From positions 1 to 14,577 of the forward strand of contig DDKN01000054.1 in the NCBI GenBank assembly GCA_002339725.1: a stretch of 14,577 nt of DNA. The letters are read 5' to 3'. Of this stretch, positions 6,975 through 14,250 are shown one piece after another. This stretch comes from Thiobacillus sp. UBA2597. GTDB lineage: Bacteria > Pseudomonadota > Gammaproteobacteria > Burkholderiales > Thiobacillaceae. The notes under the pieces are model-generated. The model had not been told where the DNA came from. It saw nothing but the letters and a program-made list of their open reading frames with translations, and made no database searches. The position numbers were made by a program, and so were the translations under genes. Positions within the stretch are counted from its first letter, which is position 1, and each line of letters starts with the position of its first letter.

Positions 6975-7396
6975 ATCGGCGTCTCCTCCTGTGGGCACCC
7001 GGCCTGGTCATCGGCCTGATCGTGCTGCTGCTGGCGGTCTGGTCGACGCGCCAGTCGACACCGCCGCAAACCGTGCATTGCCCCAATCTGGTGGCCGGCT
7101 GCAGCGTGGCCCTGGCCGGCCGGACGATCGAGCTGGGCGTCGAAGGCGAGCTCAGGGTGCTCAAGCCCTTCCAGCTCTGGGTCAAGGCGCCGGGCGCGCG
7201 CCGCGTGCAGGCCCAGTTCACCATGGTCGACATGGACATGGGGTTCAATCTCTACACCCTGCGACCGGATGCGCAGGGCGTGTTCCGGGGGCGCATCGTG
7301 CTGCCGGTCTGCGTCAGCGGCCGGCGCGACTGGCTGATGTCGCTGGAAATCGACGGCCAGCGAATTGAGGTGCCATTCGTCACGGAGTTGTCATAA
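6965..7396 (+). CDS. Membrane-anchored protein of unknown function (FixH-like appearance)
   Basis: I do not recognise a characterised homologue. The 143-residue protein has one N-terminal transmembrane segment (about 8-26, LLLWAPGLVIGLIVLLL) followed by a probable periplasmic domain rich in beta-strand patterns. It contains two Cys near the anchor (HCPNLVAGC) and one near the C-terminus (LPVCVSG). A Met-rich patch, FTMVDMDMGFN, recalls copper-related or FixH-type domains, which is inference only. The ATG at 6965 has a good AAGGGG ribosome binding site five bases upstream and overlaps the Nudix-ThiE stop, so the two are probably translated from one message. The long in-frame upstream start at 6866 is rejected because it would overlap the fusion gene by over 100 bp. 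Confidence 0.8.
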   Translation: MALNRRLLLWAPGLVIGLIVLLLAVWSTRQSTPPQTVHCPNLVAGCSVALAGRTIELGVEGELRVLKPFQLWVKAPGARRVQAQFTMVDMDMGFNLYTLRPDAQGVFRGRIVLPVCVSGRRDWLMSLEIDGQRIEVPFVTELS

Positions 7397-7398
7397 TT

Positions 7399-7421
7399 CG
7401 CCCGACGGGCGTGTTTATAAT
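7399..7421 (+). promoter_or_regulatory. Small hairpin followed by candidate -10 of phoU
   Basis: A hairpin CGCCC-GAC-GGGCG (7399-7411) is followed by TATAAT (7416-7421), a perfect -10 hexamer 45 nt before the phoU ATG. ATAATTCG occurs twice, at 7393-7400 and 7417-7424, on either side of the hairpin. The nearest -35-like sequence, TTGTCA (7388-7393), is 22 nt away, which is too far for a standard sigma-70 promoter. Confidence 0.5.
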
Positions 7422-7466
7422 TCGGGCAACGGCCCCGCTGCGCCATATTACATTCGAGAGGAATCC

Positions 7467-8165
7467 ATGCCCACCGAACATACCTACAAGCAATTCGATA
7501 CCGAACTGGAGGCGGTGCGTGCGCGCGTGCTCGAAATGGGCGGGCTGGTCGAGGAGCAGATCAACCGCGCGGTCGATGCCCTGATCAACGGCGACATGGA
7601 CCTGGCCGACCAGGTGATGGCCATGGACCACAAGGTCAACGCCCTCGAGGTGGCGACCGACGAGGACTGCACCCACATCATCGCCCTGCGTCAGCCGGCG
7701 GCGAGCGATTTGCGCCTGATCCTCACCATCATCAAGACCGTGACCGACCTGGAGCGCATCGGCGACGAGGCCTCGAAGATCGCCCGCATCGCCAAGCAGG
7801 TCTACCAGCATGACCGCCTGACCGGGCCGCGCTACAACGAGATCAAGTACATGGCCGGGCTGGCGATCAAGATGCTGCAGCAGGCGCTGGATTCCTTCGC
7901 CCGGCTGGATACCTCAGTGGCGGCCCAGCTGGCCCGGGCCGACATGGAGGTGGACGAGGAATTCCACATGATCACGCGCCACCTGATCACCTTCATGATG
8001 GAAGACCCGCGCACCATCTCCACCGTGATCGACCTCTTGTTCGTGGTCAAGGCGCTCGAGCGCATCGGCGACCACTCCAAGAACATGTCGGAATACGTGG
8101 TCTATATGGTCAAGGGCAAGGACGTGCGCCACACCTCGATCGAGGAGCTGGAAAAAGAGGCCTGA
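7467..8165 (+). CDS. phoU: PhoU, phosphate signalling regulator
   Basis: PhoU links the Pst phosphate transporter to the PhoR/PhoB system, dampening phosphate uptake and signalling when phosphate is plentiful. The 232-residue length is normal. Two similar three-helix halves are visible, each with the metal-binding signature: DLERIGDEASKIA in the first and ALERIGDHSKNM in the second. The start at 7467 has a strong ribosome binding site, GAGAGGAA, about five bases upstream. No pst or pho genes lie in the window, so this is a stand-alone phoU with its own candidate promoter and a strong terminator after it. The family assignment is secure. Confidence 0.97.
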   Translation: MPTEHTYKQFDTELEAVRARVLEMGGLVEEQINRAVDALINGDMDLADQVMAMDHKVNALEVATDEDCTHIIALRQPAASDLRLILTIIKTVTDLERIGDEASKIARIAKQVYQHDRLTGPRYNEIKYMAGLAIKMLQQALDSFARLDTSVAAQLARADMEVDEEFHMITRHLITFMMEDPRTISTVIDLLFVVKALERIGDHSKNMSEYVVYMVKGKDVRHTSIEELEKEA

Positions 8166-8183
8166 GCGGCTCTCCAGCCCAAC

Positions 8184-8211
8184 AAAAAAAGCCGGCTGCG
8201 CCGGCTTTTTT
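8184..8211. terminator. Bidirectional rho-independent terminator
   Basis: A GCCGGC stem (8191-8196 and 8200-8205) with a TGC loop is flanked by an A-tract (8184-8190) and a T-tract (8206-8211). It can therefore stop both phoU and the convergent copper chaperone gene. Confidence 0.95.
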
Positions 8212-8227
8212 GTTTGTGACGGCGGGC

Positions 8228-8692
8228 TCAGTGATGATGGCCGTGCGGCATCGGCATGCCGCCGCCCATCTCGCGCACCTCGGCCGCAACCTCGAGCGCC
8301 TGGGTTTTGCCCTTGGCGTCGCGCAGGGTCAGGCTGAGCGGCACCTTGTCGCCGGCCTTGAGCGGGGCCTTGAGCCCGATCAGCATGATGTGCAGCCCAC
8401 CCGGCGCGAGCTCCACCTTCTTGCCTTTGGGCAGCTCGATCTTGTCGACCGGGCGCATGACCATGACGTTGTTGTCCATGCGCATGGTGTGCAGCTCCAC
8501 GCGGGCCGCGGCCGGACTGCTGCCGGCCACCAGGCTTAGATCGCGCTCGGCGCTCAGGGTCATGAAGACGCCGCCGACGTTCTGGCCCGGGGCGGTGGCC
8601 CGGGCCCAGGCCTGTTCGACCTTGACCTCGGCCGCCCAAGTGGGGCCCGACAGGCAGAAGGCAGATACCAGAATCCAATGGAATAACTTCAT
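8228..8692 (-). CDS. PCu(A)C-family periplasmic copper chaperone
   Basis: This 154-residue exported protein has a signal peptide ending near TWA/AEVKV (residue 20). The copper(I)-binding signature of the PCu(A)C family, HX10MX21HXM, is matched exactly by His68, Met79, His101 and Met103. The C-terminus is Met/His-rich (MPMPHGHHH), as in family members that also bind Cu(II). By family, it delivers copper to the CuA or CuB centre of cytochrome oxidase, often with a Sco protein. The ATG at 8692 is chosen because AAGGAG lies five bases upstream; a GTG at 8698 overlaps that site. It is divergent from regB and shares with it a region bearing a RegA-like box. A terminator lies after its stop codon. 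Confidence 0.93.
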   Translation of the reverse strand: MKLFHWILVSAFCLSGPTWAAEVKVEQAWARATAPGQNVGGVFMTLSAERDLSLVAGSSPAAARVELHTMRMDNNVMVMRPVDKIELPKGKKVELAPGGLHIMLIGLKAPLKAGDKVPLSLTLRDAKGKTQALEVAAEVREMGGGMPMPHGHHH

Positions 8693-8746
8693 GACCACTC
8701 CTTGATTTGGGTTCAGACAGGTGCGGTCGCCGCCGCAACCCGGGTG

Positions 8747-8752
8747 ATTTTA
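8747..8752 (-). promoter_or_regulatory. Candidate -10 of the copper chaperone gene
   Basis: Read on the minus strand, TAAAAT lies about 55 nt before the start codon. There is no good -35 hexamer, which would fit an activator-dependent promoter. The RegA-like box at 8775-8789 would be centred near -42 of the predicted start site. Confidence 0.35.
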
Positions 8753-8774
8753 GGGGAAGCCGGCAGCCGCGGCT

Positions 8775-8789
8775 GCGGCATTTCGTCGC
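8775..8789. promoter_or_regulatory. Candidate RegA/PrrA-type binding site
   Basis: GCGGC-N5-GTCGC lies in the region between the copper chaperone gene and regB. It matches the half-site pattern GCGNC...GNCGC described for RegA/PrrA/RegR regulators. It sits about 26 bp upstream of the candidate regB -10 and in the -35 zone of the divergent chaperone promoter. A second partial inverted repeat, GCGG-TCG-CCGC, lies at 8723-8733. Assignment is by motif and context only; GC-rich DNA can produce such matches by chance. Confidence 0.5.
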
Positions 8790-8814
8790 ACGCCGCGCTT
8801 TCGTTCACGGCCGG

Positions 8815-8820
8815 TACAAT
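8815..8820 (+). promoter_or_regulatory. Candidate -10 of regB
   Basis: TACAAT lies only eight bases before the regB ATG. If used, it would give a transcript with almost no leader. No -35 hexamer is convincing. Confidence 0.4.
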
Positions 8821-8828
8821 GTGGGCCC

Positions 8829-10082
8829 ATGTCGATCCCCGAGGCCTCCGCCCCGACCCTCAATCTGCTGCGGCGTCTGGCCGGGCTGCGCAATCTGGCC
8901 ATCGCCGGCCAGGCGCTCGCCATCGGTGTGGCGGTGTTCGGCCTGGACATGGCCCTGCCGCTGGCACCCATGCTGGGCATCGTCGGCCTGCTGCTCCTGC
9001 TCAATGGCCTGACCGGGTGGCGGCTCAGGCAGCCCTGGCCGGCGAGCGAGCCGGAGGTTTTCACCCAGCTCGCCGCCGACAGCGTTGCCCTGGCCGGCCA
9101 GCTCTTCTTCAGCGGCGGCTACGCCAATCCCTTCGTCTCGCTCCTGCTGCTGCCGGTCATCCTGGCGGCCACCGCGCTGTCGGCCGGTTATGCCTGGCTC
9201 GCCGCCGTGTTCTGCGGCGCGCTCTACAGCCTGCTCATCGTCTGGCATCTGCCGCTGCCGGCCGCCGGCGATCTGGATGCCTTCAACCTGCATCTGCTCG
9301 GCATGTGGTTCAACTTCGTCATCAGCGCCGGCCTGGTCGCCTGGTTCGTGGTGCAGCTGGCGGCCAGCCTGCGCCAGCGCGAGCGGGAGCTGGCGGCCGA
9401 GCGGGAGCGGGCCCTGCGCGATGCCGGCGTCTTCGCCCTCGGCATGCAGGCCGCCGGTGCCGCCCACGAGCTGTCGACCCCGCTTGCCACCATGACGGTG
9501 CTGGCGCGGGAACTGCGCGATGCGCATGGCCAGGAGCGCGAGCTGGCCGAGGGCCTGGATTTGCTGGTGCGCCAGGCGGAGCGCTGCAAGGCGCTGCTGA
9601 CCCGGCTCACCGTCAGCGCCGGGGTCGGCCGCACGCTCGAGCCGGTGCCGCTCGATGCCTGGCTGAAGGAAACCATCGAACACTGGCAGCTGATGCGGCC
9701 CCATGTCGGCGTCGCCTGCCGCATCGAGGGAACGCGGCCGGCGCCCCCGATCCGCCCGGACCCGGTGCTGGCCCAGGCCCTGGTCAGCCTCTACAACAAC
9801 GCGGCCGATGCCTCGCCCGATGAGGTGGCGATCGAGGCCGAGTGGGATGCCGAGCGCCTGCATGTGCGCGTACTCGATCGCGGTCCCGGCCTTGGGCCCG
9901 AACTGGCCGGGGCGGCCGGGCGCCGGGCGCTGAGCAGCAAGGGCGCCGGGCGCGGTGTGGGGCTCCTGCTCACCCATGCCGGTATCGAGCATCTGGGCGG
10001 CGCGGCGCGCCTGATGCCGCGCGCGGGCGGCGGCAGCGAGGCCCGGGTGGACGTGCCCTTGCGCGCGCTGGAGCTCAAATGA
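8829..10082 (+). CDS. regB: RegB/PrrB-family redox-sensing histidine kinase
   Basis: The 417-residue membrane kinase belongs to the RegB/PrrB/ActS/RoxS family, which senses redox state through the quinone pool and phosphorylates RegA. Roughly six hydrophobic segments span residues 20-178. The quinone-sensing heptapeptide GGYANPF is at 96-102. The H-box HELSTPLATM places phospho-His at 213. The conserved redox-active Cys is Cys253, in QAERCKALL and 40 residues after the His, as in Rhodobacter RegB. The ATP-binding domain shows NNAADAS (323-329), DRGPG (350-354) and GAGRGVGL (372-379). Its stop overlaps the regA start by four bases (ATGA), so the two are translationally coupled. No clear ribosome binding site precedes the ATG, consistent with a near-leaderless transcript. 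Confidence 0.95.
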   Translation: MSIPEASAPTLNLLRRLAGLRNLAIAGQALAIGVAVFGLDMALPLAPMLGIVGLLLLLNGLTGWRLRQPWPASEPEVFTQLAADSVALAGQLFFSGGYANPFVSLLLLPVILAATALSAGYAWLAAVFCGALYSLLIVWHLPLPAAGDLDAFNLHLLGMWFNFVISAGLVAWFVVQLAASLRQRERELAAERERALRDAGVFALGMQAAGAAHELSTPLATMTVLARELRDAHGQERELAEGLDLLVRQAERCKALLTRLTVSAGVGRTLEPVPLDAWLKETIEHWQLMRPHVGVACRIEGTRPAPPIRPDPVLAQALVSLYNNAADASPDEVAIEAEWDAERLHVRVLDRGPGLGPELAGAAGRRALSSKGAGRGVGLLLTHAGIEHLGGAARLMPRAGGGSEARVDVPLRALELK

Positions 10083-10627
10083 GCGCGCTGCCGTTTCGCG
10101 ACATCCTGCTGGTCGACGACGACGAGGCCTTTCGCCTGGTGCTGGCACGCGCCCTGAGCCGGCGCGGCCTTGCCGTGCGCCAGGCGGCCGATGGCGCGGC
10201 GGCCTGGGAGCTGGCCCGGACCCAGCCACCCGAGGCGGCCGTGGTCGATCTGCGCATGCCGGGCGAATCCGGCCTGGTCTTGATCGAGCGGCTGAAGGCG
10301 CTGCGGCCCGACATGCGCATCCTGCTGTTGACCGGATATGCCAGCATCGCCACCGCGGTCGAGGCGATCAAGCTCGGCGCCACGCACTATCTGGTCAAGC
10401 CGGCCGAGGTCGACGCGATCCTCGCCGCCCTGCAGCGCGACCAGGGCGATGCCGGGGTGGAGCCGGCTGAGGCGCCGCTGCCGGTCAAGCGCCTGGAGTG
10501 GGAGCACATCCAGCGGGTGCTGGCCGAGCACGACGGCAACATCTCGGCCACGGCGCGCGCGCTCAAGATGCACCGGCGCACCCTGCAAAGGAAGCTTAGC
10601 AAGAGGCCGGTCGGCGCCGACGATTGA
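10079..10627 (+). CDS. regA: RegA/PrrA-family response regulator
   Basis: This 182-residue regulator is the partner of RegB. The receiver domain shows the acidic pocket DDD (13-15), phospho-acceptor Asp57 (VVDLRMPG), Thr85 and Lys107. A linker leads to a Fis-type helix-turn-helix at about 140-176. The nearly invariant family sequence MHRRTLQRKL is visible, followed by a KRP motif. RegA homologues activate or repress genes for respiration, photosynthesis, carbon and nitrogen fixation and terminal oxidases according to redox state; the targets here are unknown. No photosynthesis gene is in the window. It overlaps regB by four bases and converges on hslV, 21 nt away. Confidence 0.96.
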   Translation: MSALPFRDILLVDDDEAFRLVLARALSRRGLAVRQAADGAAAWELARTQPPEAAVVDLRMPGESGLVLIERLKALRPDMRILLLTGYASIATAVEAIKLGATHYLVKPAEVDAILAALQRDQGDAGVEPAEAPLPVKRLEWEHIQRVLAEHDGNISATARALKMHRRTLQRKLSKRPVGADD

Positions 10628-10642
10628 GCGCGGCGTCCGCGC
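10628..10642. terminator. Possible weak terminator hairpin between regA and hslV
   Basis: GCGCGG (10628-10633) and CCGCGC (10637-10642) form a stem around a CGT loop in the 21-nt gap between the convergent stop codons. There is no T-tract on either side, so termination is uncertain. Confidence 0.3.
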
Positions 10643-10648
10643 CGGCCC

Positions 10649-11188
10649 TTACAGGGTTTCGATGGTGAAATTACGGTTGGTGTAGATGCAGATGTCGCCG
10701 GCGATCGCCAGCGACTTCTCGACGATCTCGCGCGGCGCCAGATCGCTGTGATCGACCAGGGCCCGGGCCGCGGCCTGGGCATAGGCGCCGCCGCTGCCGA
10801 TGGCGGCGATGCCGTATTCCGGCTCCAGCACGTCGCCGCTGCCGGTGATGACCAGGGTGGCGCTCCTGTCCGCCACGATCAGCATGGCCTCCAGCCTTCG
10901 CAGCATGCGGTCGGTGCGCCAGTCCTTGGCCAGCTCCACCGCGCTCTTCACCAGCTGGCCCTGATGCTTCTCCAGCTTGGCCTCGAACCGTTCGAACAGG
11001 GTGAAGGCGTCGGCGGTGCCGCCGGCGAAACCGGCCAGCACCTTGTCCTGATACAGCCGGCGCACCTTGCGCGCACTGGCCTTGATCACCACGTTGCCCA
11101 GGGTCACCTGGCCGTCGCCGCCCAGGGCGACCGACTCGCCCTTGCGGACGCTCAGGATGGTGGTGCCGTGCCAGGTGTCGTTGCTCAT
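10649..11188 (-). CDS. hslV: HslV (ClpQ), peptidase subunit of the HslUV protease
   Basis: HslV forms the proteolytic double ring capped by the ATPase HslU, degrading regulatory and misfolded cytoplasmic proteins. The 179-residue protein begins MSNDTWHG before the catalytic Thr9 (mature Thr1, TTILSVRKG). Asp25 and Lys41 correspond to mature Asp17 and Lys33 of the active site, so the enzyme looks intact. Such short N-terminal extensions ending HG are usual in betaproteobacteria. In most genomes hslU follows directly, but here the next gene is convergent regA, so hslU is not in this operon. It starts 10 nt after the permease stop. A TATAAT (11221-11226, minus strand) inside the end of the permease gene could serve as its own promoter. 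Confidence 0.97.
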   Translation of the reverse strand: MSNDTWHGTTILSVRKGESVALGGDGQVTLGNVVIKASARKVRRLYQDKVLAGFAGGTADAFTLFERFEAKLEKHQGQLVKSAVELAKDWRTDRMLRRLEAMLIVADRSATLVITGSGDVLEPEYGIAAIGSGGAYAQAAARALVDHSDLAPREIVEKSLAIAGDICIYTNRNFTIETL

Positions 11189-11198
11189 GGGCGGGGCT

Positions 11199-11954
11199 TC
11201 AATCGTTGCGGGATAGTGCGATTATACGCGCGCCGATCAGGGCGCCGAGGGCGAGCATGAGCACGATCACCGCGCCGGCCGGCCAGTCGCGCCAGGCCGA
11301 GAGGGCGAGGCCCGTCGCATAGCCGAAGGCGCCCAGACCGAGGCCGACGGCCCAGGCCGACGCTGCCCGCAGCCGGCCGACGGCGAGCGCGGGCAGGATC
11401 AGGCTGGCGAACACCAGCCAGACCCCGACCACCTGCACCGAGGCGGTGACGCACAGCGCCAGCACCGGGTAGAAGCCCCAGCGCCGGCCCTCCAGCGCGC
11501 GCCAGGCGAGCAGGGCCGCGCCGGTGACGAGGCCGAGCCCGGCCACCTGGGGCCAGTTCACCCAGAGGATCTGGCCGACCAAAAGATCGCGCAGATGCTC
11601 GCCGCCGTGCGGGTCGTGCGCCGAGACCAGGGCGGCCAGGCTGGCGGCGAGCACGAAGCTCACGCCGATCAGCGGCTCGGCCAGACGCGGCCAGCGGCGC
11701 TCGATCTGGCTCAGCAGCCAGGCCCCGGCGAGCGCCGCGCCGAAGGCGGCGGCCTGCACCCGCCAACCGCTCGGCTCCCAGCCCAGGGCGTGGGCGGCGA
11801 TCACGCCCAGGCCGGCGATCTGGGCCACGGCCAGATCGACGAAGACCACGCCGCGCTTGAGCACCTCGCGCCCCAAGGGGACGTGGCTCATCAGCACCAG
11901 CAGGCCGGCGAGCATGGGCGCGGCCAGCAGCGACGGATCGAGCGGCCCGTTCAT
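11199..11954 (-). CDS. ZnuB-like metal ABC transporter permease (ABC-3 family)
   Basis: The 251-residue integral membrane protein has about seven to eight hydrophobic helices. It contains the ABC-3 family features of ZnuB-type permeases: RGVVFVDLAVAQIAGLG near residue 40 and VWLVFASLILPALAVGRL near 190. It would form the inner-membrane channel for zinc, or possibly manganese, delivered by the upstream binding protein. The ATG at 11954 overlaps the stop of that gene by four bases (ATGA), indicating coupled translation. A longer in-frame reading back to 12230 is rejected since it runs across the binding-protein gene. No ATPase gene follows; hslV does. The ATPase must be encoded elsewhere or upstream beyond the window. 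Confidence 0.9.
   Translation of the reverse strand: MNGPLDPSLLAAPMLAGLLVLMSHVPLGREVLKRGVVFVDLAVAQIAGLGVIAAHALGWEPSGWRVQAAAFGAALAGAWLLSQIERRWPRLAEPLIGVSFVLAASLAALVSAHDPHGGEHLRDLLVGQILWVNWPQVAGLGLVTGAALLAWRALEGRRWGFYPVLALCVTASVQVVGVWLVFASLILPALAVGRLRAASAWAVGLGLGAFGYATGLALSAWRDWPAGAVIVLMLALGALIGARIIALSRND
11221..11226 (-). promoter_or_regulatory. Candidate -10 of hslV
   Basis: A perfect TATAAT on the minus strand lies 32 nt before the hslV ATG, within the last codons of the permease gene. The -35 region (CTCGGC at standard spacing) is poor. Confidence 0.45.
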
Positions 11955-12844
11955 GGTGCGGCGGCCAGCAGGCGATCGAGGGTGTCGTCGAACAGGCCGA
12001 ACAAATCGGTCGCCCGGTCCGAGCCGCCCACGGTGAAGGGCAGCACCGCGACCGGCAGGCCGCTGCGCTCGGCCAGCCACTCGCTCGGTCGCGCCGGCTG
12101 ATAGGCGGCACGCACGATCAGGCGGGCGGGCGTGGCCTTGAGCGCGGCGGCTACCGAGGCCAGGTGGGCGGCCGAAGGCTCCAGCCCCGGCTTGGGCTCC
12201 AGGGTGGCGACCTCGACCAGGCCGAGCCACTGGTAGAGATAGGGAAAGCCGTTGTGCTGCGACACCACGCGCACGCCCCTAAGCCGGGCCGCGCGCTCCG
12301 CCCAGCGCAGTTGCGCCGCCTGCCAGCGTTTGGCGAAATCGGCCTGGCGCGCCGCATAGTACGCGGCATGGGCCGGGTCGATCTGCGCCAGCCGCCGGGC
12401 CAGGGCCTCGGCCACGCGCGCGATGTTGCGCGGGTCGGTCTGGATGTGCGGGTTGCCTTCGGGGTGCACGTCGCCCTCGGCCCGGCTCACGCGCTGCGGC
12501 CGGTCGAGCAGGGCGACGAAGTCGGCCGCCAGGAAATGCCCCGGCTGTCCCGGCTGGATGCGGGGATTGGCCGACTCCCTGAGCAGCACCGGCAGCCAGC
12601 CGATCTCCAGCCCGGCCCCGGAGCAGACCACGAGATCGGCCCGGCGCGCCCGGGCGATCAGCGAGGGCCTTGCCTCGATCCGGTGCGGGTCCTGCAAGGC
12701 GCTGGTGGCCGAGGCCACGTCGGCCTTGTCGCCCGCCAGTTCACGCGTGAGCGCCGCCCATTCCGGCTCGCAGGCGAGCACGTTGAGCGCGGCCTGGGCC
12801 GGCCAGGGCAGCACGAGAAGACACAGCCACCACCATTTGCGCAT
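11951..12844 (-). CDS. ZnuA-like periplasmic metal-binding protein of an ABC transporter
   Basis: The 297-residue protein has a signal peptide ending PAQA (residue 18) and the fold pattern of cluster A-I (ZnuA/TroA-like) solute-binding proteins. Likely metal ligands are His54 (QDPHRIEARPS), His133 (GNPHIQTDPRN) and His197 (VSQHNGFPYL), with Asp276 a candidate fourth ligand. The three His are typical of zinc rather than manganese binders. The long His-rich loop of many ZnuA proteins is missing; only a short GDVHPEGNPH remains. AGGAGG lies six bases before the ATG and overlaps the stop codon of the outer-membrane gene upstream, linking the genes in one operon. Zinc as the substrate is inferred. 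Confidence 0.92.
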   Translation of the reverse strand: MRKWWWLCLLVLPWPAQAALNVLACEPEWAALTRELAGDKADVASATSALQDPHRIEARPSLIARARRADLVVCSGAGLEIGWLPVLLRESANPRIQPGQPGHFLAADFVALLDRPQRVSRAEGDVHPEGNPHIQTDPRNIARVAEALARRLAQIDPAHAAYYAARQADFAKRWQAAQLRWAERAARLRGVRVVSQHNGFPYLYQWLGLVEVATLEPKPGLEPSAAHLASVAAALKATPARLIVRAAYQPARPSEWLAERSGLPVAVLPFTVGGSDRATDLFGLFDDTLDRLLAAAP

Positions 12845-12853
12845 GTTCGCCTC

Positions 12854-14185
12854 CTAGAACGTGTGCGCGCCGTGGGCGCCCAGGCTCATGATGTACTGCA
12901 GGGTCACCTGGTTCTCGCTGATGCCCTGCATCGAGCGGTCGCGCGCGAACTGCAGACGGATGCGGGAGAACTCCGAGGGCGACCAGTCGAGCATCAGGCT
13001 GGCCTTGTCCGGGCGGTAGTCCGGCGCATCCAACGGCAGGGCGCCGAAATCAAGCGTGCCGGAGTCGAGCCGCTCGTAGCGCAGGCCGGCGCGCCAGCGC
13101 GGCATGAACTGGTAGACGCCCTGGGCATACCAGCCGGACTGTTTGGAGCGGTGCTGATCGGCGGGATCGGCCGCGCACAGGGTGCCGGCGCCGCTGCAGG
13201 CCAGCTGGCCGGATTCCTCGCGCTGGAAATACTCGGCCTGCAGGGTCAGGTTGCGCTGCTTCGGGTTGCCCTGCGGCGCCCATTTCCACACGACGTCGGC
13301 GATCCAGGCCTTGGCGTCGCCGGTGAAGGCCGTGCTCACCTCGTCGCCGTTGGCGTCCGCCCAGTGTGCCGCGCGTGCCTTGGGGTTGGCCGAGAGATAG
13401 GCCAGGCCGGCGCGCCAGCTGTGCGAGGGTCCAGCATCGCCACCGAGCTTGGCGAAGGCGCTAAAGGCGCCGATGCCGCTGGTGTTGCTGTTGGCGCCGG
13501 GGTACGCGTCGCCCTTGCCGGCCTCCAGGCCGAACTGGAGAAAGGTCTCGGTCGGCGCCAGCCATTTCAGTTGCACACCGTCGTGGGCGAAGCGTTCGCC
13601 GAACAGGGCCTGGTACATGAGCGGCGCATCGACGAAGTCCCAGGCGTGCGGATGGCGCTCGTTGAGATAGCCCAGGCCGGAATAGAAGCGTCCGCCTTTG
13701 AGGCTGAAGCCCCCGCCCAGCCCCAGGGTCTGGAACCAGGCTTCTTCCACTTCCACGCTTTGGTCGATCAGGGCGAGGTTGGCGTAGCCGCGGAAACTGG
13801 GGTCGATGTCGGCGCTGAGCACCAGCTCGCTGTGGTCCACGCTGAAGCCGCGCTCGCTGCCGTGAGCGTGACCGGCCGGCAAAAAGCCGGTGAGGCCGCG
13901 CTCGGGCAGATCGTCGCGCTGGGCGTAGCGGCCTTGCAGGATGAGCGAGACATCGGGGTTGAAGCCTCGGCTGTGGTCGTGATCGTGGCTGGCCGCGGTG
14001 TGGACGGCACCGCCGACGGACCGATCCTCGGTTTCTTTCAGCTTGGCCTCGAGGGCGGCGATGCGGGTTTCATAGTCGGCCTTCATGCGGGCGATCTCCT
14101 GGCGGATGGCAGCAAGATCGTCCTGCGCGAAACCGGGTTGGCTGGCGGCCAGCAAAGTGCAGGCCAGCAGGGTGCGCTTGAACAT
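12854..14185 (-). CDS. Outer-membrane beta-barrel protein with coiled-coil and His cluster
   Basis: The 443-residue protein has a signal peptide (about residues 1-20, ending GFAQ), a predicted coiled coil at about 21-55 (IRQEIARMKADYETRIAALE) and a His/Asp cluster, ASHDHDHSRGF, near 64-75. The rest has alternating beta-strand patterns ending in Phe443, as in outer-membrane barrels. It lacks a TonB box and plug, although similar proteins are sometimes labelled zinc-regulated TonB-dependent receptors. The N-terminal arrangement resembles trimeric porin-like proteins such as OprP-type barrels. Its place just ahead of the metal-binding protein gene and its His cluster suggest zinc passage or capture at the outer membrane. 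GAGGA lies seven bases before the ATG. Substrate and oligomeric state are unknown. Confidence 0.85.
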   Translation of the reverse strand: MFKRTLLACTLLAASQPGFAQDDLAAIRQEIARMKADYETRIAALEAKLKETEDRSVGGAVHTAASHDHDHSRGFNPDVSLILQGRYAQRDDLPERGLTGFLPAGHAHGSERGFSVDHSELVLSADIDPSFRGYANLALIDQSVEVEEAWFQTLGLGGGFSLKGGRFYSGLGYLNERHPHAWDFVDAPLMYQALFGERFAHDGVQLKWLAPTETFLQFGLEAGKGDAYPGANSNTSGIGAFSAFAKLGGDAGPSHSWRAGLAYLSANPKARAAHWADANGDEVSTAFTGDAKAWIADVVWKWAPQGNPKQRNLTLQAEYFQREESGQLACSGAGTLCAADPADQHRSKQSGWYAQGVYQFMPRWRAGLRYERLDSGTLDFGALPLDAPDYRPDKASLMLDWSPSEFSRIRLQFARDRSMQGISENQVTLQYIMSLGAHGAHTF

Positions 14186-14250
14186 GGGTCATCCTCAGCA
14201 TGAACGACAAGGCAATCGACCGGCGTGCTGACGTCGGTCGGCTCGAGAGT

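Noticed and set aside
8702..9823. 373-codon open frame overlapping regB in another frame
   Set aside because: It is an out-of-frame shadow of regB with low-complexity Ala/Arg/Gly composition.
11955..12230. N-terminal extension of the permease
   Set aside because: It overlaps the binding-protein gene and is not hydrophobic or permease-like; the ATGA overlap at 11951-11954 marks the real start.
12164..14203. 679-codon open frame on the plus strand
   Set aside because: It lies antisense to two well-supported minus-strand genes and shows no recognisable domain.
14186..14250. Zur box or second promoter before the outer-membrane gene
   Set aside because: No TATAAT-like hexamer or AT-rich palindrome is present; only the ribosome binding site GAGGA is clear.
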